64,000 bases of DNA, from contig NZ_JABEPR010000001.1 of NCBI RefSeq assembly GCF_013044515.1, forward strand, positions 682,001-746,000, given 5' to 3'. Positions 34,751-43,013 of the stretch are shown here, piece after piece; the stretch's first letter is position 1, and the number at the start of each line of letters is the position of its first letter. Position numbers and translations under genes: made by a program. This DNA is from Sphingomonas sp. ID1715 (GTDB lineage Bacteria > Pseudomonadota > Alphaproteobacteria > Sphingomonadales > Sphingomonadaceae). Below the pieces are notes generated by a model that was not told where the DNA came from, did no database searches, and was given only the letters and a program-made list of their open reading frames with translations.

Positions 34751-35113
34751 TTAGCGAGCGTTGAACAGCGCTCGCGCCAGCGCAACCCGGATGTCCTCGA
34801 CGCCATAGGGCTTCGTTACGGTCGGCGCGTGCGCGAAGCGCGACGGATGCTCGCTGTCGCCATAGCCTGTCGCAAAGATGAAGGGGATGTTGCGCGCGGC
34901 CAGTGCATCGGCGACCGGATAGCTACGCTCTCCGGCGATGTTCACGTCGAGAATCGCCGCATCGCACTGATGCTGCCTGAGCATGTCGAGCGCCTCCGCG
35001 ACCCGGAAGGCGGTGCCGCAGACGCGGCCGCCGATCGTCTCGACAATATCTTCGAGGGCGAAGCCGATCACGGGCTCGTCCTCGAGGATCAGCACCGCCC
35101 GGCCCTCAAGCAT
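34751..35113 (-). CDS. FAT GUY type single-domain response regulator
   Basis: A 120-residue receiver domain with no output domain. The acidic pocket is LILEDEP (E11, D12, E13), the phosphoacceptor is D56 in AILDVNIAG, and the conserved lysine is K101 in TKPYG. FATGYG at 80-85 is the signature of the FAT GUY family, which in Sphingomonas includes SdrG, a component of the general stress response acting with HWE/HisKA_2 kinases. It overlaps the kinase gene by eight bases, so the two proteins are almost certainly partners. Confidence 0.88.
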   Translation of the reverse strand: MLEGRAVLILEDEPVIGFALEDIVETIGGRVCGTAFRVAEALDMLRQHQCDAAILDVNIAGERSYPVADALAARNIPFIFATGYGDSEHPSRFAHAPTVTKPYGVEDIRVALARALFNAR

Positions 35114-37490
35114 TCGCTTGGCCCTCGCCGAGCGGTGCCGAAAGCTCGAACCGCAGGCCGGACGGAGCGAAGACCAGCCGCGCCACGCCGCCCAGCTCGG
35201 CCGCTAGCCCCCGTTCGATCATCCGGCTGCCGAAGCCGCGGCTGACCGGCTCCTGCACCGGCGGCCCGCCCTGCTCGATCCAGCTGAGATGAAGCTGCGG
35301 CGGCTCCCCCGCGACACTCCAGCGGATGCGTACGTGTCCGACCTCGTTCGACAGGGCACCATATTTGACAGCGTTGGTGCACAGCTCGTGAATCGCCATG
35401 GCGACCGAGACGGCGGTCTGCGGCCTAAGGCTGACGGCCGGACCTTCCATCACGACGCGTGCTGCCCGGCTTCCAAGCGCCGCCTGCACTGAGGTCTCGA
35501 CGATCCGATTCAGGTCGGTCTGTTCCCAGCTTTGCCGTGTGAGCAGGCTGTGCGCGGCTGCAAGCGCCGCCAGCCGCGCCTCGAACGCTGCACGGCACGC
35601 GTCGACGGGCCGCCCGTCGCGAAAGCTTTGCTGGGCCAGCGCCTGGACGATCGCGAGCGTATTCTTCACGCGATGGTTGAGTTCGCCGACGAGCAGCTTC
35701 TGATGCTGTTCAGCACGCTTGCGCTCGGTGATGTCGATGAAGGCGCCGACGGCGCCCTGCACACTGCCGTCGTGCCGCCGCAAGGGGACGGCGTTGCCAA
35801 GCAGAAAGATCGAACGGCCGTCGGCAAGCTCCACCCGTTCCTCGTGCATCCACGATTCCTCGCCGCGGGCGGCGCGCTGCACGGGAAGTTCGTGTGGCGC
35901 GAGCTCGCGATCCTCGGCATCGAACACGCGGAAGGTCGGCGCGAGTGTGCTGCTCTTCGATAGGTTGGTGCCGCGCTCCACCCGCATCATGCGATAGGCG
36001 GCGGCGTTTCCTTCGATCGTCTCGCAGCTCGGGTCGGTGGCAATCAGGATGGCGGCCGGCGCAGCGTCGAGCACCGCCGCGAAGCGGTCGCGGCTGGCGC
36101 GCAGCTCCGCCTCCACCCGCTTGAGCGGCGTGATGTCCTGGACGAGCGCATACATGCCCAGCACCGTGCCGTCGGCGCCGATATGGGGCAGGTGCAAGAT
36201 CGTCGTGTCGCGCGGACCGTCCCGGTGCGGGAAAACCGACTCATAGTGCACGGTTTCCCCCGCCAGCGCCCGCTCTACCCAGGGCTGGCGTTCGCGGTAC
36301 ATGTCGGGCGGCATGACTTCGGAGAGAGGACGGTCGAGCAGTTCTTCGAGCGTGCGGCCGAACCATTCCTCATAGGTTCGGTTGAGAAAGCGGAAGCGCT
36401 GCTCTCGATCCACATATGAGATCAGAACCGGCAGCGCGTTGGTGATGTCGCGCAACCGCTCTTCGTTGGCGTCGCGCTCGCCGGCTGCCCGCTCGAGCGC
36501 TGTACCGACTGCGTCGACTTCTGGAATCCCGGTCGGCCGGAACGCCGCGCCACCACGCGCGGCGAACCGGTTCGCCGCCATCGAGAGGCTGGTGATTGCA
36601 TTGGACAGCCGACTGCCGAGGAACAGCGCCAGGGCCAGAGCCAGCAGGACGAGCAGGCCGGCAACCGCCAGCCCGGAACGAAGCAGCGAGCCGCGATAGG
36701 TCACCAGCTGCTCGCGCGGCACGGCGACGACAAAGCTGTAGCCCGATGCCGAGCGGCTGAACGACGCAACCGTCGGAATGCCTTCCAGCGAAACGCTCTC
36801 CTTCACCCCCTCGCCGCTGCGGGCGAGCGCCTCGCGCAGGTCCGCCGTCGCCGGTCCGCCGACGAAACGCTCCGGCGCGGCGCTGCGCCACACGACGATG
36901 CCGCTGCTGTCGATGATCGTCGCGAACCTTGAGCGGGGGATGCGCTGCCGGTCGATGATCGCCTGCAGGAAGGACGGCTTGAAGATGACCGACAAATGGT
37001 ACTTCGCGCGCCCGTTCCCCATCACGGGAACGTCCACGCACAGAATCTGCGGAGTGACGATACCGCGCGTCAGATCGCAGATATGCGTGCGGCCCCGATC
37101 GAGCGCACGAAATGCTTTGGTCGGTGGGTAGCCGGTGCGCAGCTGTCCACCGGCGGGCAAGCGCGTGTTGACGAACTGCCGTCCCCGGCGGTCGCCGACC
37201 ACGATCCACGCGTCGGGTCCCGACAGCAACGCGCGCGCGCGCCGATCGAACGCGGCAAAATCTTCGCGCTGCAGTGCTTCGTCGCCCTCGAGCGCCTTCA
37301 GCATGGATTCAAACTGGCGCAACTGGCCTTCGACAACCTGCGACAGAGCCCGCGTGGTGTCGAGCAGCTGTAGCTCGGCCCGTTGTCGCGCGAGCAGGTT
37401 GATCTCCCGCACCACGTAACCGGCGGCCGCCAGGGTCAAGAGCAGCAGCAGCCCGGTTGCGAGCACAAAGCGTTGCCGTAACCAACCCAC
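35106..37490 (-). CDS. HWE family sensor histidine kinase with dCache-like and PAS domains
   Basis: A 794-residue membrane kinase. TM1 is about 8-26 and TM2 about 274-292, enclosing a periplasmic domain of about 245 residues that looks like dCache. A HAMP-like segment is followed by PAS domains at about 345-457 and 467-590. The phosphoacceptor is H606 in GELNHRVKNTLA. The ATPase domain has HELCTNAVKYGAL and the WxE motif (SWIE) that defines HWE kinases. The C-terminus overlaps the FAT GUY regulator gene. The ligand is unknown. Such kinases feed the PhyR general stress pathway in sphingomonads (family knowledge). Confidence 0.9.
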   Translation of the reverse strand: MGWLRQRFVLATGLLLLLTLAAAGYVVREINLLARQRAELQLLDTTRALSQVVEGQLRQFESMLKALEGDEALQREDFAAFDRRARALLSGPDAWIVVGDRRGRQFVNTRLPAGGQLRTGYPPTKAFRALDRGRTHICDLTRGIVTPQILCVDVPVMGNGRAKYHLSVIFKPSFLQAIIDRQRIPRSRFATIIDSSGIVVWRSAAPERFVGGPATADLREALARSGEGVKESVSLEGIPTVASFSRSASGYSFVVAVPREQLVTYRGSLLRSGLAVAGLLVLLALALALFLGSRLSNAITSLSMAANRFAARGGAAFRPTGIPEVDAVGTALERAAGERDANEERLRDITNALPVLISYVDREQRFRFLNRTYEEWFGRTLEELLDRPLSEVMPPDMYRERQPWVERALAGETVHYESVFPHRDGPRDTTILHLPHIGADGTVLGMYALVQDITPLKRVEAELRASRDRFAAVLDAAPAAILIATDPSCETIEGNAAAYRMMRVERGTNLSKSSTLAPTFRVFDAEDRELAPHELPVQRAARGEESWMHEERVELADGRSIFLLGNAVPLRRHDGSVQGAVGAFIDITERKRAEQHQKLLVGELNHRVKNTLAIVQALAQQSFRDGRPVDACRAAFEARLAALAAAHSLLTRQSWEQTDLNRIVETSVQAALGSRAARVVMEGPAVSLRPQTAVSVAMAIHELCTNAVKYGALSNEVGHVRIRWSVAGEPPQLHLSWIEQGGPPVQEPVSRGFGSRMIERGLAAELGGVARLVFAPSGLRFELSAPLGEGQANA

Positions 37491-37585
37491 TGAGAAACCC
37501 CCTCAAGCCTGCTCCTAAACATGTTTTCGCGGGCGGCAATCGCCCCCGTTTTGATCCCGTGCTGCGAATGGCCTAGAGCGGTGGC

Positions 37586-38443
37586 ATGTCCACGACCTAC
37601 ACTATCGACACGGCGACCAGTCGCGCCAACCCGACGCCGGCGCCGATGAAGCGACTGACGGTGCCGGCGGTGCGCGCACGCAAGGGCGGCGAGCCGCTCG
37701 TCATGCTCACCGCCTATACGGTGCGGATGGCTCAGCTGCTCGACCCGCATTGCGACATATTGCTGGTCGGCGACAGCCTGGGCCAGGTGATCTACGGCCT
37801 GCCCTCCACTCTGCCGGTCAGCCTGGACATGATGTGCGCGCACGGCGCGGCGGTGGTGCGCGGCAGCTACCATGCGCTGGTGGTGATCGATATGCCTTTC
37901 GGGAGCTATGAGGCCGCGCCCGAACTTGCCTTCGAGAGCGCCGCGCGCGTGATGAAGGAAACCGGCGCCGCCGGCGTGAAGATGGAAGGCGGCGAGGCGA
38001 TGGCGGAAACGGTCGCCTTCCTATCCGCGCGGGGCATTCCGGTGATGGGGCATGTCGGCCTGACGCCCCAATCGGTCAACGCGCTCGGCGGCTATGGCGC
38101 GCGAGGCCGCACCAATGCCGAACATGTCCGCATCCTCGATGACGCCCGTGCGATCGCCGAAGCCGGCGCCTTTGCCATCGTCGCCGAAGGAGTGGTCGAG
38201 CCGCTCGCGCGGGAAATCTCCGCCGCCGTGTCCTGCCCGGTGATCGGCATCGGCGCATCGGCGGATTGCGACGGCCAGGTGCTGGTCGCGGAGGACATGC
38301 TCGGCCTGTTCGAGCGCACGCCGCGGTTCGTGAAGCGCTATGCCGACATGGCGACGGTCGTGAGCGAGGCGGCGGCGGCCTATGCGTCCGATGTGCGATC
38401 GCGCGCTTTCCCCGGGCCGGAGCAGGTCTACGCGCCCAAGTAG
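37586..38443 (+). CDS. panB: 3-methyl-2-oxobutanoate hydroxymethyltransferase
   Basis: A 285-residue enzyme that makes ketopantoate from 2-oxoisovalerate and methylene-tetrahydrofolate, the first committed step of pantothenate and CoA synthesis. Typical segments are [41 protein letters not shown] and [13 protein letters not shown]. The N-terminus has about 20 extra residues before [25 protein letters not shown], so an internal ATG at 37646 is also possible. The gene stands alone, divergent from the HWE kinase. Confidence 0.95.
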   Translation: MSTTYTIDTATSRANPTPAPMKRLTVPAVRARKGGEPLVMLTAYTVRMAQLLDPHCDILLVGDSLGQVIYGLPSTLPVSLDMMCAHGAAVVRGSYHALVVIDMPFGSYEAAPELAFESAARVMKETGAAGVKMEGGEAMAETVAFLSARGIPVMGHVGLTPQSVNALGGYGARGRTNAEHVRILDDARAIAEAGAFAIVAEGVVEPLAREISAAVSCPVIGIGASADCDGQVLVAEDMLGLFERTPRFVKRYADMATVVSEAAAAYASDVRSRAFPGPEQVYAPK

Positions 38444-38506
38444 CCGCTTCCGTTCTGTTGAGGCCGCCGCTAAGGTCCGCCGCCATCACCCCCAGGAGAT
38501 CGAAGT

Positions 38507-39208
38507 TTGGCACGTACGCCGCAGACCAATGAAGCGTTCCTGCGCGAAGTCGATGAGGAACTGCGGCGCGACCAACTGGCAAGGCTCTGGAAAAGCTGGG
38601 GCCGGCTGCTGATCGTCGTCATCGCGGTGGGCCTAGTCCTGTTCGGCGGCTGGCTGTGGTGGCGCGACCATCAGGCCAAGCAAGCCGGTGCGGAAGGCGA
38701 GCGACTGAACGCTGCGATCGAGCAGCTGTCGCGCAATCAGGTCGATCCCGCCCTGCCCGCGCTCAAGGGGCTCGCTGCTTCCGACCGCCCCGGCTATCGC
38801 GCCGCCGCCCAGCTCGCTTCGGCGTCGATCGCCGCGCAAAAAGGCGACATCCAGACGGCGGTCGACACCTATGCCGGCGTGGCCAAGGACGAGAAAGTCG
38901 GCCAGCCCTTTCGCGACCTGGCGCTGATCCGCCAGACCACGACGCAGTTCGACACGCTGCCGCCCGATCAGGTGATCCAGCGCATGCGTCCGCTCGCGCA
39001 AAAGGGGCAGCCTTGGTTCGGCAGTGCCGGCGAGTTGCTCGCGGTCGCTCAGCTCAAGGCCGGGCGCTCGGCCGAAGCGGGCGCGACCTTTGCCGCCCTC
39101 GCAGCCGATCCGGCGGTGCCCTCCTCCATTCGTTCACGCAGCGCTCAGATGGCCAGCGTACTCGGCCTCGACATGTCCGCCGCTCCTGCCCCGAGTCTTG
39201 CCCGATGA
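38507..39208 (+). CDS. YfgM-like tetratricopeptide repeat membrane protein
   Basis: A 233-residue protein with a cytoplasmic N-terminus, one membrane span at about 30-52 (LLIVVIAVGLVLFGGWLWW) and a helical periplasmic TPR-like domain. This is the YfgM/DUF2133-like layout, a protein linked to periplasmic chaperones and found beside bamB in many Proteobacteria. The TTG start is chosen because AGGAG lies nine bases upstream. It overlaps bamB by four bases (ATGA), confirming an operon. Confidence 0.85.
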   Translation: MARTPQTNEAFLREVDEELRRDQLARLWKSWGRLLIVVIAVGLVLFGGWLWWRDHQAKQAGAEGERLNAAIEQLSRNQVDPALPALKGLAASDRPGYRAAAQLASASIAAQKGDIQTAVDTYAGVAKDEKVGQPFRDLALIRQTTTQFDTLPPDQVIQRMRPLAQKGQPWFGSAGELLAVAQLKAGRSAEAGATFAALAADPAVPSSIRSRSAQMASVLGLDMSAAPAPSLAR

Positions 39209-40554
39209 TCCGTAATGTTCGCGCTTCCCTGCTCCTCGCGGCGCTGCTCGCCGCCTCCGGCTGTGGGGTGTTCAAGGCGTCCAAGCCCAAGACTCCGGTG
39301 CTCGGCCAGCGCGTGCCGATCCTGGTCAGCGAAACCGGCGCCGAAGTCGATCCCGCGCTCGCCGCAATTGACGTGCTGCTGCCGCCCGTCGTCGTCAACG
39401 ATGCCTGGGCGCAGACCGGCGGAAATGCCGCCCATGCGATGGGCCATCTCGGGCTCGGCGCTTCCCCGACCCGGGCCTGGGAAGCGAAGATCGCCGGCTC
39501 GAGCACACGCGCACGGCTCGCTGCAGGCCCGGTGGTAGCCGGCGGCCGCGTCTATGCTGTGGACACGGATGCGCAGCTCCATGCCTTCGACGCAGCGACG
39601 GGACGGGAAGTCTGGGCGGCGTTCGTCGGCGATTCGGCGGATAACGATCGCGGCAGCGGCGCCAAGCGCAACGCCCGCTCGCTGTTCGGTGGCGGCGTCA
39701 GCGTCGAAGGCGACCGGCTGTTCGCGACCAACGGCTTGGGCGATGTGGTCGCTTTCAACGCCGCCGACGGCGCCGTCGTGTGGCGCAAGCGTCCGGGGGG
39801 GCCATTGCGGGGGGCGCCGACGCTGTCCAACGGCAATCTCTACGTGGTGAGCCAGGACAATCAGCTGTACGCGCTCCGTCAGAGCGACGGCAATGTGGAG
39901 TGGACCGAAGCCGGCACGCTGGAAGTCTCCGGCGTGTTTGGCGTCGCGGCCCCCGCGGCCGCCCAAGGCACGGTCGTCGCCGGCTTCTCGTCGGGCGAGC
40001 TGACGGCCTATCGCTATGAAAATGGCCGACCGGTCTGGCAGGACGCCTTGTCGCGGACGAGCATCTCGACCTCGGTCGGCACCATCTCCGACATCGATGC
40101 CGATCCGGTGGTGGATCAGGGCCGCGTGTTTGCGATCGGATCGGGCGGGCGCATGGTCGCGCTCGAACTCGTCACCGGCCAGCGCGTCTGGGAAATCAAC
40201 GCCGGCGGCATCTCGACGCCTTGGATTGCCGGCGAGTGGCTGTTCGCCGTCACCGACGATGCGCGGCTGCTCGCGGTCGCGCGCTCCAACGGCCGCGTCC
40301 GCTGGGCGACGCAGCTCAAGCGCTGGCGCAATGCCAAGAGCAAGAAGGGGCCGGTCAGCTGGGTCGGTCCGGTGCTCGCCGGAAATCGCCTGATCACGGT
40401 CAGCAGCGAAGGCGACATCGTCTATGTCACGCCCGGCACCGGCGCGGTCGAAGCGACGGTCGATTATGGCCGCCCCGTCAGCCTCGCTCCCGCCGTCGCC
40501 AGCAACACGTTGTTCCTGCTCGACGACCAGGGGCGGCTGACCGCCTGGCGCTGA
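39205..40554 (+). CDS. bamB: Outer membrane assembly lipoprotein BamB
   Basis: A 449-residue PQQ-like beta-propeller of the BAM complex, which inserts beta-barrel proteins into the outer membrane. The lipoprotein signal is MIRNVRASLLLAALLAASGCG with Cys in an ASGC lipobox. Repeated propeller blades are visible as GRVYAVDTDAQLHAFDAATGREVW, DVVAFNAADGAVVWRKR, NLYVVSQDNQLYALRQSDGNVEW and RMVALELVTGQRVWEIN. The usual downstream gene der is not here; a cupin gene follows instead with a one-base overlap. Confidence 0.93.
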   Translation: MIRNVRASLLLAALLAASGCGVFKASKPKTPVLGQRVPILVSETGAEVDPALAAIDVLLPPVVVNDAWAQTGGNAAHAMGHLGLGASPTRAWEAKIAGSSTRARLAAGPVVAGGRVYAVDTDAQLHAFDAATGREVWAAFVGDSADNDRGSGAKRNARSLFGGGVSVEGDRLFATNGLGDVVAFNAADGAVVWRKRPGGPLRGAPTLSNGNLYVVSQDNQLYALRQSDGNVEWTEAGTLEVSGVFGVAAPAAAQGTVVAGFSSGELTAYRYENGRPVWQDALSRTSISTSVGTISDIDADPVVDQGRVFAIGSGGRMVALELVTGQRVWEINAGGISTPWIAGEWLFAVTDDARLLAVARSNGRVRWATQLKRWRNAKSKKGPVSWVGPVLAGNRLITVSSEGDIVYVTPGTGAVEATVDYGRPVSLAPAVASNTLFLLDDQGRLTAWR

Positions 40555-40946
40555 TGCCGAGCCTTACCGAATCCTTCGTCCATCTCGGTCTCGGCGCCAC
40601 CGCCGAATCCGAGCCGCCCTTCACGGGAATCGAATGGTATGAGGATTATGTCGCGCGCCACGCGTCTGACGGGGCGGAAGGACGGCTGGTTTCCCAATAC
40701 AGTTTTTCGGAAAGCTGGGACTCATGGGAAATGCACCCGCACGGCGCCGAGCTGGTGATCTGCACTGCGGGCTCGATCACGCTGATCCAGGAACTTGAGG
40801 GCAGGCCCGCGCACGTCACGCTCAAACCCGGTGATTATGCGATCAATCCGCCGGGCGTGTGGCACACGGCCGACATTGCGCCCGGCGAGACCGCGACTGC
40901 GATCTTCATCACGCCCGGTCTCGGCACCGAACACCGGTCGCGCTGA
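40554..40946 (+). CDS. Cupin domain protein
   Basis: A 130-residue single-domain cupin. EMHPHGAELVICTAGS is the first cupin motif with metal-type His/Glu positions, and KPGDYAINPPGVWHTADI is the second with His. Such proteins bind a metal and act as small enzymes or sensors; the substrate is unknown. The ATG overlaps the bamB stop (TGATG), so it is the last gene of the YfgM-bamB operon, which then ends at a strong terminator. Confidence 0.85.
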   Translation: MPSLTESFVHLGLGATAESEPPFTGIEWYEDYVARHASDGAEGRLVSQYSFSESWDSWEMHPHGAELVICTAGSITLIQELEGRPAHVTLKPGDYAINPPGVWHTADIAPGETATAIFITPGLGTEHRSR

Positions 40947-40950
40947 CACG

Positions 40951-40990
40951 AAAAAGGGCCGCCGCTCCGATGAGGAGCGACGGCCCTTTC
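40951..40990. terminator. Strong bidirectional terminator
   Basis: AAAGGGCCGCCGCTCC pairs with GGAGCGACGGCCCTTT over 16 positions with one mismatch, around GATGA. A and T runs flank both sides, so it can end the cupin operon and the convergent lipoprotein transcript. Confidence 0.85.
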
Positions 40991-41004
40991 CCTTGCCGAA
41001 TGGC

Positions 41005-41289
41005 TTACTTGGTTTCGGCGTTCGCCGCGGCGGCGGTGTTGTCCGCCGCATTGTCGACCGCATTCGCGCCGTTCGCGGCGGCATTGCCGGTCGCGTCGGC
41101 CGCGTTGTCCATCGAGTTGCCGGCGGCGTCGAGGGCGTTATCGACGCTGTTCACGCCCGCTTCCGCGGTGTTCGAGACGTCGGTCGCAACGGCATTGGCC
41201 GCTTCACCGGTCTCGTTCTGCGCCTTTTCGGAGCAGGCGGCGAGGCCGAACGCGGCGACGGCAACGAGCGACAGAGCAATCTTCTTCAT
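41005..41289 (-). CDS. Small Ala/Asn-rich lipoprotein
   Basis: A 94-residue protein. The signal MKKIALSLVAVAAFGLAAC has a GLAAC lipobox, so the mature protein is lipid-anchored. The rest is a low-complexity repeat of units such as NAVDNAADNTAA, VNSVDNALDAAGNSMDNAAD and ATGNAAANGA, predicted helical with regular acidic positions, like an extended coil. It resembles entericidin-like or Lpp-like small lipoproteins in general style only. Function is unknown. The gene is preceded by a good ribosome site (GGAGAG). Confidence 0.8.
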   Translation of the reverse strand: MKKIALSLVAVAAFGLAACSEKAQNETGEAANAVATDVSNTAEAGVNSVDNALDAAGNSMDNAADATGNAAANGANAVDNAADNTAAAANAETK

Positions 41290-41350
41290 TCAGGTCTCTC
41301 CTGTTTAGGCCGCGGCTCTCTAGCGACGCGGCGATGACGGAGCAAGCGGC

Positions 41351-42967
41351 TCAACGGCAGTTCGACTCCTCCCCGGCGAGCAGGTCGAGGCACTTGCCGT
41401 CGATTTCTGCCGGGGGGACGGCGAGCCCGATCAGCGATGCCAGCGTCGGCAAGATGTCGACCGTCTCCACGCCAAGCGGCTGTTCGAACCCCTGCACGCC
41501 CTTCCACCAGAACAGCATCGGCACGCGCCGATCATAGTCCCAGAAGCTGCCATGGGTGGTCACATAGCCGCGGGTCGGGTCGGTGACCGGATTGACCCGC
41601 TCCTTGGTGACGATGATCAAGTCGCCCGATCGCCCTGGCAGATAGGAAGCGCGTGCGCGCTCCGCCAGCGACCAGATTTCGGGCGGGCGGGTCGGCTGCG
41701 GCATAGCCGCAATGTCAGCGCCGACCAGCACATCCTCGACCTGCGGCGACTGGCGGAGCAGCGCCACCGCGCGTTGCAGCACCTTGGCGCGGCGCTTCTT
41801 CGGCACCGTGCGCTCGACGAACACATCCGCTCCCTGCCCGAGCAGCACCGGACCCTTGACCTTCACCTCGCGCCCGATCTGTTCACCGACCGCCTTGACA
41901 TCGAGCCGCCCGTCGAGCCGCTGCGCGTCTGGCGCGGCCTGGATGCGGCTGCGTTCCGGCAGGTCCAGCCCGCCATGATCCGCGGTCAAGGCGACGACAT
42001 AATCGACGCCGCTGCGATCGAGCTTGTCGAACAGCGCACCGAGTTCCCGGTCCAGCGCGAGCAGCTGGATGCACATCTCCACGCCCTGCGGACCATAAGT
42101 GTGGCCGACATAGTCGGTGGCCGATTCGCCGATCGCGATGATATCCGTCGCCTGGGCGCGGCCGAGTTGCATCGAGTCGATCAGACCCCAGGCGAGTGCG
42201 AGGTTGGCGGCATCCGCCTCCGGAGAAGCGCGGAAGCGGGTCGCATCGCCGGCCTCGCGTGCGAAGTGGCCCGTTCCGACGGACTTGCCTCCACCGATAG
42301 GTATTGCCCGGTCGCGCGACTGGCACATGGCGGGGACCGGCATCGCCTCGCGTGGCTTGGCCAGCTGCGCGGCGAGGCTGGCGCGGAACGGCGCCACCGC
42401 AGGGTCCGCGGGCGGCTGCCCGGCCATGGTCACATAGTCGTTGCCGTTCCACCACCAGAGCTGATCGACCTTGTGACCGCCCATCATCACCGCGGCCCGG
42501 TCCTTGGTCGAGACGGAGACGACGCGCGTCGCGGGATCCGCAGCCTTCATCCGTTCGCCGAGTGTCGGCACCAGCAGATGCTTGGCCGAGACGGTGTAGT
42601 TGCGCGAGCTGGAGCCCGGCAGCGTCTCGTCCTCGGCGCAGTAGATGATCTTGTCTTCCCGCGCGGCGTTCTGGTCCAGCCAGTCATTGGCGACGATGCC
42701 GGTACGATAGGGCCGGCTGCCGGTCAGGATAGTCGAATGGCCGGGGCAGGTCTCGGTCGCGGCATGGCTCTGATAGCCCGATGGGAAGACCACGCCTTCG
42801 GAAAGGCGGCGAAATCCACCGGTGAAATGCTGGCGATACTCGGCGAACAGGTCGGCCGAGAATTGGTCGATGGACAGCACCACGATCAGCTTGGGACGCG
42901 GCGGCTGGGCGGGCGCGGCCGCAGCCAGCAGGCCAAGGCTCAGAAGGGCGGCAAGGCGGCGGATCAC
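41351..42967 (-). CDS. Alkaline phosphatase family protein (PafA-like)
   Basis: A 538-residue exported phosphatase. The signal peptide is IRRLAALLSLGLLAAAAPAQ. The metal-binding start LIVVLSIDQFSADLF and the nucleophile Thr in TETCPGHSTILTGSRPYRTGI fit the PafA branch of nucleotide pyrophosphatase/alkaline phosphatases; ALTADHGG supplies a later metal-binding site. It would release phosphate from organic esters in the periplasm. The GTG at 42967 is chosen because AAGGAG lies six bases upstream and it opens the signal peptide directly. No Pho box is visible in the 46-base gap to the divergent DsbD-family gene. Confidence 0.9.
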   Translation of the reverse strand: MIRRLAALLSLGLLAAAAPAQPPRPKLIVVLSIDQFSADLFAEYRQHFTGGFRRLSEGVVFPSGYQSHAATETCPGHSTILTGSRPYRTGIVANDWLDQNAAREDKIIYCAEDETLPGSSSRNYTVSAKHLLVPTLGERMKAADPATRVVSVSTKDRAAVMMGGHKVDQLWWWNGNDYVTMAGQPPADPAVAPFRASLAAQLAKPREAMPVPAMCQSRDRAIPIGGGKSVGTGHFAREAGDATRFRASPEADAANLALAWGLIDSMQLGRAQATDIIAIGESATDYVGHTYGPQGVEMCIQLLALDRELGALFDKLDRSGVDYVVALTADHGGLDLPERSRIQAAPDAQRLDGRLDVKAVGEQIGREVKVKGPVLLGQGADVFVERTVPKKRRAKVLQRAVALLRQSPQVEDVLVGADIAAMPQPTRPPEIWSLAERARASYLPGRSGDLIIVTKERVNPVTDPTRGYVTTHGSFWDYDRRVPMLFWWKGVQGFEQPLGVETVDILPTLASLIGLAVPPAEIDGKCLDLLAGEESNCR

Positions 42968-43013
42968 AGAAACTCCTTGGGGCAAAGCGCCTCGCCCGGA
43001 TAGGAGAAGCGCG

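Noticed and set aside
41552-43003. A 483-residue plus-strand open frame
   Set aside because: Antisense to the alkaline phosphatase family gene with intact nucleophile and metal motifs.
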